DNA of 13,403 nt from JADJPL01 sp964607915 (GTDB lineage Bacteria > Bacteroidota > Bacteroidia > Chitinophagales > Saprospiraceae): positions 1 to 13,403 of the forward strand of contig CAZSMU010000105.1 of assembly GCA_964607915.1 (NCBI GenBank), in the 5' to 3' direction. This document shows, in pieces, positions 1-7,056 of this stretch (within the stretch, counting starts at the first letter, position 1; each line of letters starts with the position of its first letter). The notes below the pieces were generated by a model, which saw only the letters and a list, made by a program, of their open reading frames with translations, was not told where the DNA came from and did not search any database. Position numbers and translations under genes: made by a program.

Positions 1-254
1 TATATCGTGTTTTACCCGGGTTCAAAGATAGCTTTTTATTACAAGGTGTACTCCCTGGACTTGTAGCGAGGAGTGGTTTATCTCCTTTTTCATACGTAAG
101 ACAGAAGACAAACCACCCCTCGCCCCCTGTAACAATTGCCCCTCTTTTTTGAAAGGAATATCCCCCGTTCCATGGCGAAACGCGTTGTTCCTTTACCGAA
201 AATAGCTCTTTGGCTAAAAGAAAAGGGCTTTTTACTTAAAACCATTGTACGATT
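1..254 (+). promoter_or_regulatory. Region upstream of the susC-like gene, no confident gene
   Basis: This stretch must contain the 3' end of whatever precedes the locus and the leader of the susC-like gene. The one clear structure is a hairpin with arms at 66-79 and 110-123 (separate entry). From about 125 to 254 the sequence is A/T-rich near the start codon, as is usual for Bacteroidota leaders that lack a Shine-Dalgarno sequence. I looked for the Bacteroidota sigma factor -7 box TAnnTTTG and found no exact match; a TTTG near 211-214 lies four bases, not two, after a TA. The promoter is therefore inferred from position only. No regulator gene (SusR-like, hybrid two-component, or ECF sigma/anti-sigma) is visible here. 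Confidence 0.35.
61..135. repeat. Intergenic hairpin element upstream of the susC-like gene (copy A)
   Basis: The arms at 66-79 and 110-123 are 14 bases long and complementary except for one A/C mismatch (72 against 117), with a 30-base loop. A short outer stem, TTGT at 61-64 with ACAA at 132-135, flanks it. The arm contains GCGAGG, matched by CCTCGC, the same core as the hairpins after the susD-like and glycan-binding genes. It may be the 3' hairpin of an unseen upstream gene or a leader structure of the susC-like mRNA. No T-run follows directly, so a classical intrinsic terminator is not supported. Confidence 0.6.
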
Positions 255-3200
255 ATGACACGCAACAAAAAACCAAATCAGGCAAAAAGCCCGGGCAGGG
301 CGCTTGTTCTGCGCGCGCGCTTTTTGCCGGTGATCGCGGCACTGCTGCTTTTTGCCCAGGGGGCAGCTGCCCAGGGCAACGCCCGGAAAGTAAGCGGCAG
401 AGTCAGCGATGAAGCAGGGGAACCGCTCATCGGGGCTAATATATTGCTCAAAGGCAAAACCGACGGAACGGTAACCGACCTGGACGGGATGTTTTCCATA
501 GAGGCCGCTGCTACCGATATACTCATTGTCTCTTACACTGGCTACCTAAACCAGGAAGTTTTGGTAGGAAATCAAACACAACTCAATATCCGGCTCGTTT
601 TTGACGCGCAGCAACTGGGTGAAATTGTCGTCATCGGATATGGGGCGGCGCGCAAAAGCGACCTGACCGGCGCCGTAGCCTCCGTTAAGTCCGACGATAT
701 CAAGCGCGTGGGCACGGTGGATGTCGTACAGGCCATCCAGGGCCGCGTTGCAGGGGTAGACATCACCGGGCAAAGCGGCGAGCCGGGCGGCGGCGCACGC
801 ATCCGCATCCGCGGCGTAGGCACTATCAACAACTCAGACCCTCTGTATGTGGTGGATGGGTTCCCCGTTGGCAGCATCGGCTTTTTAGCGCCCGGCGATA
901 TAGAACGGGTCGAAATCCTGAAAGATGCTTCTGCTACTGCCATCTATGGCAACCGGGGAGCAAACGGCGTTGTCGTCATCACGACTAAAAAGGGCAAGAC
1001 CGGCAATGCCAAATTCTCCCTGGAAGGATTCCGCGGCATTCAGGACCTGGCCCGTGAAATCCCTTTGACCAACGCCACCCAGTACGCCACGCTCTACCTG
1101 GAAGCACTAGCCAACGACGGGATCGCACTGCCGGAAGAAAGCGATGTGCGCACGCGGTTGGAGTTCGCCCAAAAAAACAACCTCATCGGCACCAACTGGC
1201 AGCAGGAAATCATACGCCAACAGGCTATGATGCAAAACTATTCCCTCTCCGTATCCGGCGGCACTGATGCCAGCCGGTACTTCCTGTCGGCTACGGCGTT
1301 CCAGCAGGACGGCTTAATCAAAAATTCCGATATGAGCAAATATTTCCTGCGCTTCAACAACGACCTGCGCTTGAGTAAATGGCTCAATGCCGGCCTGGGG
1401 CTCAATTACGTCTATACCGATAAAACCTACTACAACTCCGACCTCTACAGCGGGCCATTGGCCACCGCTCTGGTGCTTGACCCTATCACCCCGGCGTGGG
1501 ACAGCTACCGCAACAACTGGGGTCGGGCCGATATTTCATACAGCAACAACGCCGCTCGCATCGTGGACCAGCTCAAAGACAACAAAGGGTACGACCAGGG
1601 CTTTGTCTCCAATTTCTTCTTAGATGCAACACTGCTCAAAGGACTCAGCTTCCGCTCCCAGGCAAATATCAATCTCGGCGTCGGCCATAACAAAAGCTAC
1701 TCGCCCGCCTTCTTCGTAGCCCCGGACGAAGCCAGAGACATCAGCACTCTCTGGGAGCGACGCAGCCAGTTCCGCGGAATGACGCTGACAAATTTCCTGA
1801 CGTACACCCAAAGTGTTGGCGAACACGCCATAACCCTCATGGCCGGCCAGGAAGCCGTGAGCAACACATACCGCGATTTTCAGGCTACGGGCTATAACGT
1901 ACCGGAAAGCCCTGATCTCCAATACCTCTCCTCTGCCAAAGAAACAGAGTTCACCGTAGGCTCCAACCAGTCGGAAGAATCCCTGCTGTCCTATTTCGGA
2001 CGGGCCAACTATTCGTTTGGAGGCAAATACCTCCTCACGGCCACCCTCCGACGCGATGGTTCCAGCCGTTTCCTCGGCGACAACCGCTGGGGCACCTTCC
2101 CCTCCTTTTCGTTGGGATGGAATCTATCCGAGGAAAAATTCCTGAAAGACCTCGGCATCTTTGACCAGTTCAAAGTCCGTGCCGGCTGGGGACAGGTGGG
2201 CAACCAAAATTCTGCTGCCAACTATGGCTACGTCACAACCGTCGGCGGAAACAACCTCTATGTGTTCGGCGGCCAGCCCGTGCAGGGCTTCGCGTCCCAA
2301 CAGCTCAGCAACCCCGAACTGAAATGGGAAACGACCGAGATGACCAACATCGGCGTAGATATCAGCATCCTCAAAAGCCGCCTCAACCTCACGGCCGATT
2401 ATTTTATCAAGCAAACCCAGGATATGATCGTGGCGGTACCCATCCCATTGTACGTAGGCGCTAACCCGCCCCGGGTCAATGCCGGAAGCATGGAAAACCG
2501 CGGACTGGAACTCGCCTTGAACTGGAACCAGCAGGTTGCCCCTGACCTTCGCTTCGAGTTGGGCATCAACTTCACTAAAATCAGCAATGAAGTCACCAGC
2601 CTCGGCGGGGGCGCCCCGATCAACAGCGGATACGTCAACAAGGTGGGCGACCTGACCCGCACCGAAGTAGGATATGAAATCGCTTACTTCTACGGCCTGA
2701 AAACCGACGGTATCTTCAATAACCAGGCCGAAGTGGACGCCTATAAAAATACGTCTGGCGGCCTCATACAGCCCGCAGCCAAACCAGGCGATGTCAAATT
2801 CCTGGACCTCAACGGCGATGGAGCCATCAACGGCAACGACCGAACCTACCTGGGGTCGGCTACCCCCGAATTCCTCTTCGGCGTCAACGGTACCCTCGAG
2901 TTCAAAGGCATTGACCTGCGGGTCTTCTTCCAGGGCGTACAAGGCAACGAAATTGCCAACCCCCTGTACCGCTTCTGGTATGCTTCCGATGGCAGCAAAA
3001 ACAACTACCACCAGGACCGCATGAACCGATGGACCCCCGAAAATCAGAATACCAACGAGCCGCGTATGACGGTCAATGACCCCAACGGAAACGGAAAGTT
3101 CAGCGACCGATATATTTCCGATGGCTCTTACATCCGCCTGCGAAATATCACGCTGGGATACACCTTGCCTGCTACCCTGATGTCCAAGGTGCGCATTAGT

Positions 3201-3368
3201 AACCTGCGTGTATTCGTATCCGGCGATAACATCTGGACCTCGACCAACTACAAGGGTCTCGATCCCGAAGTGGGGGAAGTCTATTACAACCCCCTGTACT
3301 TCGGCATTGACCAGGCCAACTATCCGCAACCCAGAAACTTCCGCGTCGGCTTGAACACCAATTTCTAA
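255..3368 (+). CDS. SusC/RagA-family TonB-dependent outer-membrane transporter
   Basis: Outer-membrane beta-barrel that imports large oligosaccharides (or other bulky nutrients) using energy passed on by TonB, working as a lidded pair with the SusD-like lipoprotein encoded next. The 1037 residues read in order: a signal peptide with a long basic n-region and a hydrophobic core, probably cleaved near AAAQ (37-40); a carboxypeptidase-regulatory-like domain (about 46-115); a TonB-box-like EIVVIGYG (123-130); the plug (about 136-246) with the SusC signature DPLYVVDG (195-202) and NRGANGVVVITTKKG (233-247); then the barrel to the terminal phenylalanine. A calcium-loop-like DLNGDG lies near residue 850, as in many SusC proteins. 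No STN (secretin/TonB N-terminal) domain is seen, so it is unlikely to be a signalling transducer acting through an anti-sigma factor. The start at 255 is the only methionine before the signal peptide core. The substrate is not deducible from the sequence. Confidence 0.96.
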   Translation: MTRNKKPNQAKSPGRALVLRARFLPVIAALLLFAQGAAAQGNARKVSGRVSDEAGEPLIGANILLKGKTDGTVTDLDGMFSIEAAATDILIVSYTGYLNQEVLVGNQTQLNIRLVFDAQQLGEIVVIGYGAARKSDLTGAVASVKSDDIKRVGTVDVVQAIQGRVAGVDITGQSGEPGGGARIRIRGVGTINNSDPLYVVDGFPVGSIGFLAPGDIERVEILKDASATAIYGNRGANGVVVITTKKGKTGNAKFSLEGFRGIQDLAREIPLTNATQYATLYLEALANDGIALPEESDVRTRLEFAQKNNLIGTNWQQEIIRQQAMMQNYSLSVSGGTDASRYFLSATAFQQDGLIKNSDMSKYFLRFNNDLRLSKWLNAGLGLNYVYTDKTYYNSDLYSGPLATALVLDPITPAWDSYRNNWGRADISYSNNAARIVDQLKDNKGYDQGFVSNFFLDATLLKGLSFRSQANINLGVGHNKSYSPAFFVAPDEARDISTLWERRSQFRGMTLTNFLTYTQSVGEHAITLMAGQEAVSNTYRDFQATGYNVPESPDLQYLSSAKETEFTVGSNQSEESLLSYFGRANYSFGGKYLLTATLRRDGSSRFLGDNRWGTFPSFSLGWNLSEEKFLKDLGIFDQFKVRAGWGQVGNQNSAANYGYVTTVGGNNLYVFGGQPVQGFASQQLSNPELKWETTEMTNIGVDISILKSRLNLTADYFIKQTQDMIVAVPIPLYVGANPPRVNAGSMENRGLELALNWNQQVAPDLRFELGINFTKISNEVTSLGGGAPINSGYVNKVGDLTRTEVGYEIAYFYGLKTDGIFNNQAEVDAYKNTSGGLIQPAAKPGDVKFLDLNGDGAINGNDRTYLGSATPEFLFGVNGTLEFKGIDLRVFFQGVQGNEIANPLYRFWYASDGSKNNYHQDRMNRWTPENQNTNEPRMTVNDPNGNGKFSDRYISDGSYIRLRNITLGYTLPATLMSKVRISNLRVFVSGDNIWTSTNYKGLDPEVGEVYYNPLYFGIDQANYPQPRNFRVGLNTNF

Positions 3369-3374
3369 GGGTAT

Positions 3375-3442
3375 CATTCAAAATGTCGCTATCTAATATG
3401 GAAAATATCGAGAAACATACCATTGCTGCGACATTCTGAATG
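3375..3442. repeat. Hairpin between the susC-like and susD-like genes
   Basis: Inverted repeat with 15-base arms at 3375-3389 and 3428-3442, one A/C mismatch (3381 against 3436) and a 38-base loop. It begins 7 bases after the susC-like stop codon and ends about 40 bases before the susD-like start. It lacks the GCGAGG core of the other locus hairpins, so it is a different sequence in the same position relative to a stop codon. It could set the relative amounts of SusC and SusD message by partial termination or by protecting a 3' end. The wide 113-base gap between a susC and a susD is itself notable. Confidence 0.6.
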
Positions 3443-3481
3443 CCATCCAATTTCTAATGCTCGCTCACAACTTCCATTGCC

Positions 3482-5074
3482 ATGAAAAAAGGACTTTATA
3501 AACTCGCTTTCGCGCTGCCACTGGCCTTTCTGGCCACAGCATGTACGGATTTCCTGGACAAAGACCCACTGGGGCAAAACACGGAAATCAACTTTTTCAA
3601 CGACCCTGACAACGCTGTCCTGGGTATCAACAGCATCTATGACGCCGCCTCCTGGGACGAAGGTCCCAACGGGGCCGGCCACACCTACGACTGGATGTTC
3701 GGGGATGTCCTCTCAAGCAACTCAGAGAAAGGCTCGGCACCCAGCGACTTTCAGGATATTCAGGACCTGAAGGACTGGAGGGCGCTGGCCACCAACGGCC
3801 CCATCTCCAGCCTTTGGATTAACCAGTTTACCGTCATCTATCGGGCCAACACCGCACTGTACTACCTGCCGGACGCCAACCTCAACCAAACGTTAAAAAA
3901 CCGCTTGATGGGCGAGGCGTATTTCATGCGTGCGTACGGCTATTATCACCTGGCACGTTTATTTGGCGGCCTGCCCTTATTCAAGGAGCCGGTGAAGCCC
4001 TCCGAGTTCGGCAATACTCCGCGGGCCTCCTTCGCGCAAACCTTTAAGTTTATCGAAGGCGACCTCACAGAGGCAGCGCGTCTGCTGCCCGAAAAAAGCC
4101 AGTACAGCGCCGCCGATTTGGGCCGGGCCACCAAAGGGGCTGCAAAAGCCCTGCACGCGCGCATTATCGCCTATCAACTCGGCACCGACAACGGCAACAA
4201 CCACACCTGGCAAAAAGTCTATGACCTGACTTCGGAGATCATCAACTCCGGTCAGTACAGCCTCATGCCCAATATTGCGCAAGTATTTGAAGACGAAGGT
4301 GAAAACGGCCCTGAGTCCATCTTTGAAGTCCAGTTCGGCGCTTCTACCGAGGGGTGGGGACCCATCAAGATCGGCACGACAAACAACATCATCCAGAACT
4401 GCCGCTGTTCCTGGGGCTGGGGCTTCAACAACCCCACTGCCGAGCTGGTGAATACCTTTGAAGCCAAAGACCCCCGCCGCGCACTTACCGCCTACAAAGA
4501 CGGAGACATCGTGCTGGGCACCAAAGTCAAAGTGGATTACCCCAAGGAAAACTCCACGGGCTACCTCAACCGCAAAGCAGCCGTGGTAAAACCCGCAGAG
4601 GGCAAGGCCAGTCCGCAAAATATCCGCAAGATCCGATTCGCCGAAGTCCTGCTCCTGCAGGCCGAAGCCGCTTACTACCTCAGCAAATTCGACGAGACGC
4701 GCAGTATCCTCAACCAAATCCGCGCCCGCGCCAAACAGGCTACCCTGCCCAAAGGCAGCAAAGAAGGCAGCCTCACCTACGACCCTATTTCACCTTCCGA
4801 ACTCAGCGGCGTACTCAACCCCCTCAGCACTTCTGTCAGTGGACAGGCCCTGCTCGATGCCCTGCGCAAAGAGCGCCGCCTGGAACTAGCTATGGAAGCT
4901 CTCTACTTCTGGGATGAAGTCCGCTGGGGCACCTACCTCGGCAAACTGCCCTCTGACGTGCGGGGAAGGGCTGATGCACGCTCCATAAAAGGTGGGGTAA
5001 ACCCCATCCCCGTACTCCCCATACCGCTCACAGAAGTAGAATCCTGGAAACTACTGCAAAACCCAGGCTACTAG
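3482..5074 (+). CDS. SusD/RagB-family outer-membrane glycan-binding lipoprotein
   Basis: Surface lipoprotein that closes over the SusC-like barrel and delivers the ligand to it. The protein has 530 residues, a normal SusD length. A type II signal peptide ends in the lipobox LATAC, with C21 as the lipidated residue; acidic residues follow (TDFLDKD), which fits outward display in Bacteroidota. FLDKDP (24-29) is the usual SusD opening. The TPR-like helical core shows GEAYFMRAYGYYHLARLFGG (144-163), EVLLLQAEAAY (388-398) and RKERRLELAMEALYFWDEVR (462-481). The C-terminus IPLTEVESWKLLQNPGY matches the family's habitual NPGY ending. Aromatic residues around 291-315 (GWGP, CSWGWG) may be part of the ligand site, but this is a guess. 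The ATG at 3482 directly precedes the basic n-region MKKGLYK. Confidence 0.96.
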   Translation: MKKGLYKLAFALPLAFLATACTDFLDKDPLGQNTEINFFNDPDNAVLGINSIYDAASWDEGPNGAGHTYDWMFGDVLSSNSEKGSAPSDFQDIQDLKDWRALATNGPISSLWINQFTVIYRANTALYYLPDANLNQTLKNRLMGEAYFMRAYGYYHLARLFGGLPLFKEPVKPSEFGNTPRASFAQTFKFIEGDLTEAARLLPEKSQYSAADLGRATKGAAKALHARIIAYQLGTDNGNNHTWQKVYDLTSEIINSGQYSLMPNIAQVFEDEGENGPESIFEVQFGASTEGWGPIKIGTTNNIIQNCRCSWGWGFNNPTAELVNTFEAKDPRRALTAYKDGDIVLGTKVKVDYPKENSTGYLNRKAAVVKPAEGKASPQNIRKIRFAEVLLLQAEAAYYLSKFDETRSILNQIRARAKQATLPKGSKEGSLTYDPISPSELSGVLNPLSTSVSGQALLDALRKERRLELAMEALYFWDEVRWGTYLGKLPSDVRGRADARSIKGGVNPIPVLPIPLTEVESWKLLQNPGY

Positions 5075-5148
5075 ACTTGTTGCCAGGTATCCGCGAGGTG
5101 GAAAGAAAAGAACTCTTTCTTCCCGCCTCGCGGCCCCCTCGCAACAAG
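5075..5148. repeat. Post-stop hairpin element after the susD-like gene (copy B)
   Basis: Two nested stems start directly after the TAG stop codon: CTTGTTGC (5076-5083) with GCAACAAG (5141-5148), and CCGCGAGG (5091-5098) with CCTCGCGG (5126-5133). An A/G-rich and T/C-rich pair inside them (about 5099-5110 and 5114-5123) can extend the inner stem with small bulges. It shares the ACTTGT left edge and GCGAGG core with copy A, and the flanking AAGYCTAMTAC on its right edge with copy C. There is no T-run after it, so readthrough with mRNA processing or stabilisation is as likely as termination. Confidence 0.65.
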
Positions 5149-5202
5149 CCTACTACACCAAAAGGCCGTATGGTTCATATCACCTTTTAAATCAGTATCC
5201 TA

Positions 5203-6945
5203 ATGAAAGCCTTATCACATAAAAAATCTCTCGCCCTGCTGTGCATCGCCGCTATCGTGAGCGCCTGCACGAAAGAGAACGAGTACTCTTCCGATTTTGA
5301 CATCTTCTACCCTATCCCCTCTATCGCTTCGTTCTCCCCTAAGGAACAAGTGATCGAAGGTCAAGTGACCATCACCGGTACCAACCTCGAGAAAGCTAGC
5401 CAGGTTACCGTAGGGGCAAATAAAGCAGATGCCAAAATCGTCTCCAAAGCCGCAGATAAAGTAGTCGTGCAGTTGCCGCGCCACCTCACCGGCCCAGGCC
5501 CCATAACGGTGTTCACCTCCTACAAAAACGAGGCGGTTTCCACCGAGTCCTTCAAGCCAAAGTACCCGGATACCAAAATCCTCCAATGGCCCTCGGAAAT
5601 CACCCGTGGACAAACCTTCTTTATCAAAGCTGAAAACGGGGACCAAATCACCAATGTCGAATTCATAGGGGTCGGCAATAAGCTCTGCGAGTTCAAAAAT
5701 GGCACCAAAGATGGGATGAACGTCTTTACGGAAGGCCTGGTGCTTCCCGACAAAGTACGGCTCAAGATCACGGCCTACGGCAATGTCATCGGCGCCGAAT
5801 CGCCCGAAATAACCGTCGTCAACTACGACCCGAACGCCACGTTCACCCCCAAGGAAGCCATCGTACTCTGGGATTTTGAAGATGGCCTCAACCCCGTCAA
5901 CAATATCTTCCAGGGTGCACAGGCGGGAATCAATATCACAACTACCCTCCCTAAGGCCCGTGGCGACAAATACCTCACCGTCAAAAACGACAAGATAGGT
6001 AACCAATGGGGGGATCTACAAGGCGAAATGCAGCGCAACAACATAGATATCAACGGCTTCACAGACCCCCACCTGACGTTCCTGGTCAACACCAACGGCA
6101 AAAACGGGTACTTCCAGTTCTCCGTCGCACAGGGCGGCGTGGAGTCGGGCGTCCATTTCAAAAGCGGTAACTCCGACGTGGCTACCGACGACTACAACTT
6201 CGTGCCGACCAATGGCTGGGAATGGCGCTCCGTTTCCCTCAAAAAACTGGACTACGACAACTGGGGAGCCGGCAAACTTGCTTTCGACCCTAAAAAAGCA
6301 ATCGAAAAAATTTCTATCCAGTTCAAACAGGGCAATGGCGGCAACGGCGGCAATAAAGTCTTCGAAATCAACCTGGACCAGATCATGATTACCGACGGGC
6401 CACGCCCCAAAGACGATAAACTCACTCCCATATTCAATTTTGAAGATGGACTCCAACAAGCCGTCGCCGAAGGGGGTAATACCCCTACCATCGCCCTCAA
6501 TGGCGGCATTGGCTTTGGCCCCGGCGAAGGCAACAAGTACGTCAGTATCAAAACCAAAACCCCCGCTTCCTGGACCTGGGTCGCCAAAGCTGAGAAGTCT
6601 GTCAACATCAGCCTCAGCACCTGGAAACAAACATACATCAGCTTCTGGGTGAATACCGGAAATGCAGAAGGGTACATGCAAATGGCCTGCTCTATGAACA
6701 ACTCCGAATTCGGCTTCGAAGTGTTCCCCGAGTACAAACTCGTGGCTACCAAAGGAGCCTGGAAATTTTATCAGGTCAAACTGGAAAAAACAGCAGCCTC
6801 CCGCTGGGGTGGCTCCGGCGAATGGGATCCCAAAGGCACCATCACCTATTTTAAAATCGGATTCACCACCGGCCCCGGCGCAGCAGGCGCACCCTATGAA
6901 ATCAACCTCGATAACGTAATCGTATCCGACGGCCCCGCCTGGTAG
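5203..6945 (+). CDS. Surface glycan-binding lipoprotein, IPT/TIG domain plus duplicated C-terminal module
   Basis: Outer-surface lipoprotein expected to capture polysaccharide for the SusC/SusD pair; it holds the third position typical of SGBP genes. The 580 residues begin with a type II signal peptide ending IVSAC, with C22 lipidated, followed by KENE, which fits a surface-export signal. An IPT/TIG immunoglobulin-like domain covers about 37-115 (PIPSIASFSP; VTITGTNL at 55-62). A second beta domain covers about 120-208. Two related modules follow, 219-400 and 408-578, each opening with a FEDGL motif (225-229 and 413-417) and closing with EINLDxxxxxDGP (388-400 and 566-578). The arrangement resembles proteins with the SGBP_B_XBD-type glycan-binding domain, but the double module is an internal duplication. 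A Gly/Asn-rich stretch (377-384) lies in a loop of the first copy. The ligand is unknown. Confidence 0.9.
   Translation: MKALSHKKSLALLCIAAIVSACTKENEYSSDFDIFYPIPSIASFSPKEQVIEGQVTITGTNLEKASQVTVGANKADAKIVSKAADKVVVQLPRHLTGPGPITVFTSYKNEAVSTESFKPKYPDTKILQWPSEITRGQTFFIKAENGDQITNVEFIGVGNKLCEFKNGTKDGMNVFTEGLVLPDKVRLKITAYGNVIGAESPEITVVNYDPNATFTPKEAIVLWDFEDGLNPVNNIFQGAQAGINITTTLPKARGDKYLTVKNDKIGNQWGDLQGEMQRNNIDINGFTDPHLTFLVNTNGKNGYFQFSVAQGGVESGVHFKSGNSDVATDDYNFVPTNGWEWRSVSLKKLDYDNWGAGKLAFDPKKAIEKISIQFKQGNGGNGGNKVFEINLDQIMITDGPRPKDDKLTPIFNFEDGLQQAVAEGGNTPTIALNGGIGFGPGEGNKYVSIKTKTPASWTWVAKAEKSVNISLSTWKQTYISFWVNTGNAEGYMQMACSMNNSEFGFEVFPEYKLVATKGAWKFYQVKLEKTAASRWGGSGEWDPKGTITYFKIGFTTGPGAAGAPYEINLDNVIVSDGPAW
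5857..6402 (+). repeat. First copy of duplicated glycan-binding-like module
   Basis: Residues 219-400 of the surface glycan-binding lipoprotein. It shares with the second copy the opening WDFEDGLN/FNFEDGLQ, the block GDKYLTVK/GNKYVSIK, the strand TFLVNTNGKNGYFQFS/SFWVNTGNAEGYMQMA, the block WGAGKLAFDPK/WGGSGEWDPK and the ending EINLDQIMITDGP/EINLDNVIVSDGP. The copies are clearly homologous but well diverged, so the duplication is old. Confidence 0.75.
6424..6936 (+). repeat. Second copy of duplicated glycan-binding-like module
   Basis: Residues 408-578 of the surface glycan-binding lipoprotein, ending two residues before its C-terminus. It matches the first copy block by block over about 170 residues. 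It carries its own set of aromatic residues (W457, W459, W474, W482, W534, W541), which may mean a separate or altered binding site. Confidence 0.75.
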
Positions 6946-6959
6946 CCCTGACTCTTTGA

Positions 6960-7030
6960 ACTTATCGCGAAGGGTCGGCGAGGAAGAGAAAATACTTCTT
7001 TTCCTTCCTCGCCGACCCTTCGCGATAAGT
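6960..7030. repeat. Perfect 27-bp hairpin between the glycan-binding and hydrolase genes (copy C)
   Basis: The arms at 6960-6986 and 7004-7030 are exactly complementary over 27 bases. The 17-base loop contains a further GAAAA (6988-6992) and TTTTC (6999-7003) pair after a one-base bulge, giving up to 32 base pairs. It starts 14 bases after the TAG stop codon of the glycan-binding gene. It shares the left edge ACTT, the core GCGAGG (6978-6983) with CCTCGC (7007-7012), and the right flank with copy B. No T-run follows the right arm. Confidence 0.8.
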
Positions 7031-7034
7031 CTAA

Positions 7035-7042
7035 TACATTTG
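7035..7042 (+). promoter_or_regulatory. Possible Bacteroidota -7 promoter box before the hydrolase gene
   Basis: TACATTTG matches the Bacteroidota sigma -7 consensus TAnnTTTG exactly and lies 15 bases before the hydrolase ATG, directly after the hairpin. No TTTG-like -33 box is seen at the expected spacing, where the hairpin arm lies, and the leader would be very short. An eight-base match with two free positions can easily occur by chance. Confidence 0.2.
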
Positions 7043-7056
7043 ATTATTAGTTTTTT

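Noticed and set aside
1..66. Open + frame ending in TAG at 64-66 that could be the C-terminus of an upstream gene, with the copy A hairpin directly after its stop.
   Set aside because: Only 21 codons are visible, another + frame is open longer through the same bases, and the peptide is not recognisable. The position after a stop codon would fit the pattern of the other hairpins but is not evidence enough.
2124..3377. Long - strand open frame (417 codons) antisense to the susC-like gene.
   Set aside because: It is the codon-position shadow of the susC-like reading frame; the translation is low-complexity Val/Gly/Asp-rich with no family features. Similar antisense frames at 3977-4717, 5215-6006, 6016-6681 and 7657-8535 were rejected for the same reason.
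6332..6355. Short GGC/AAT-type repeat coding for NGGNGGN in the glycan-binding protein.
   Set aside because: Too short to be a meaningful repeat tract; it is best explained as a flexible loop in the first duplicated module.
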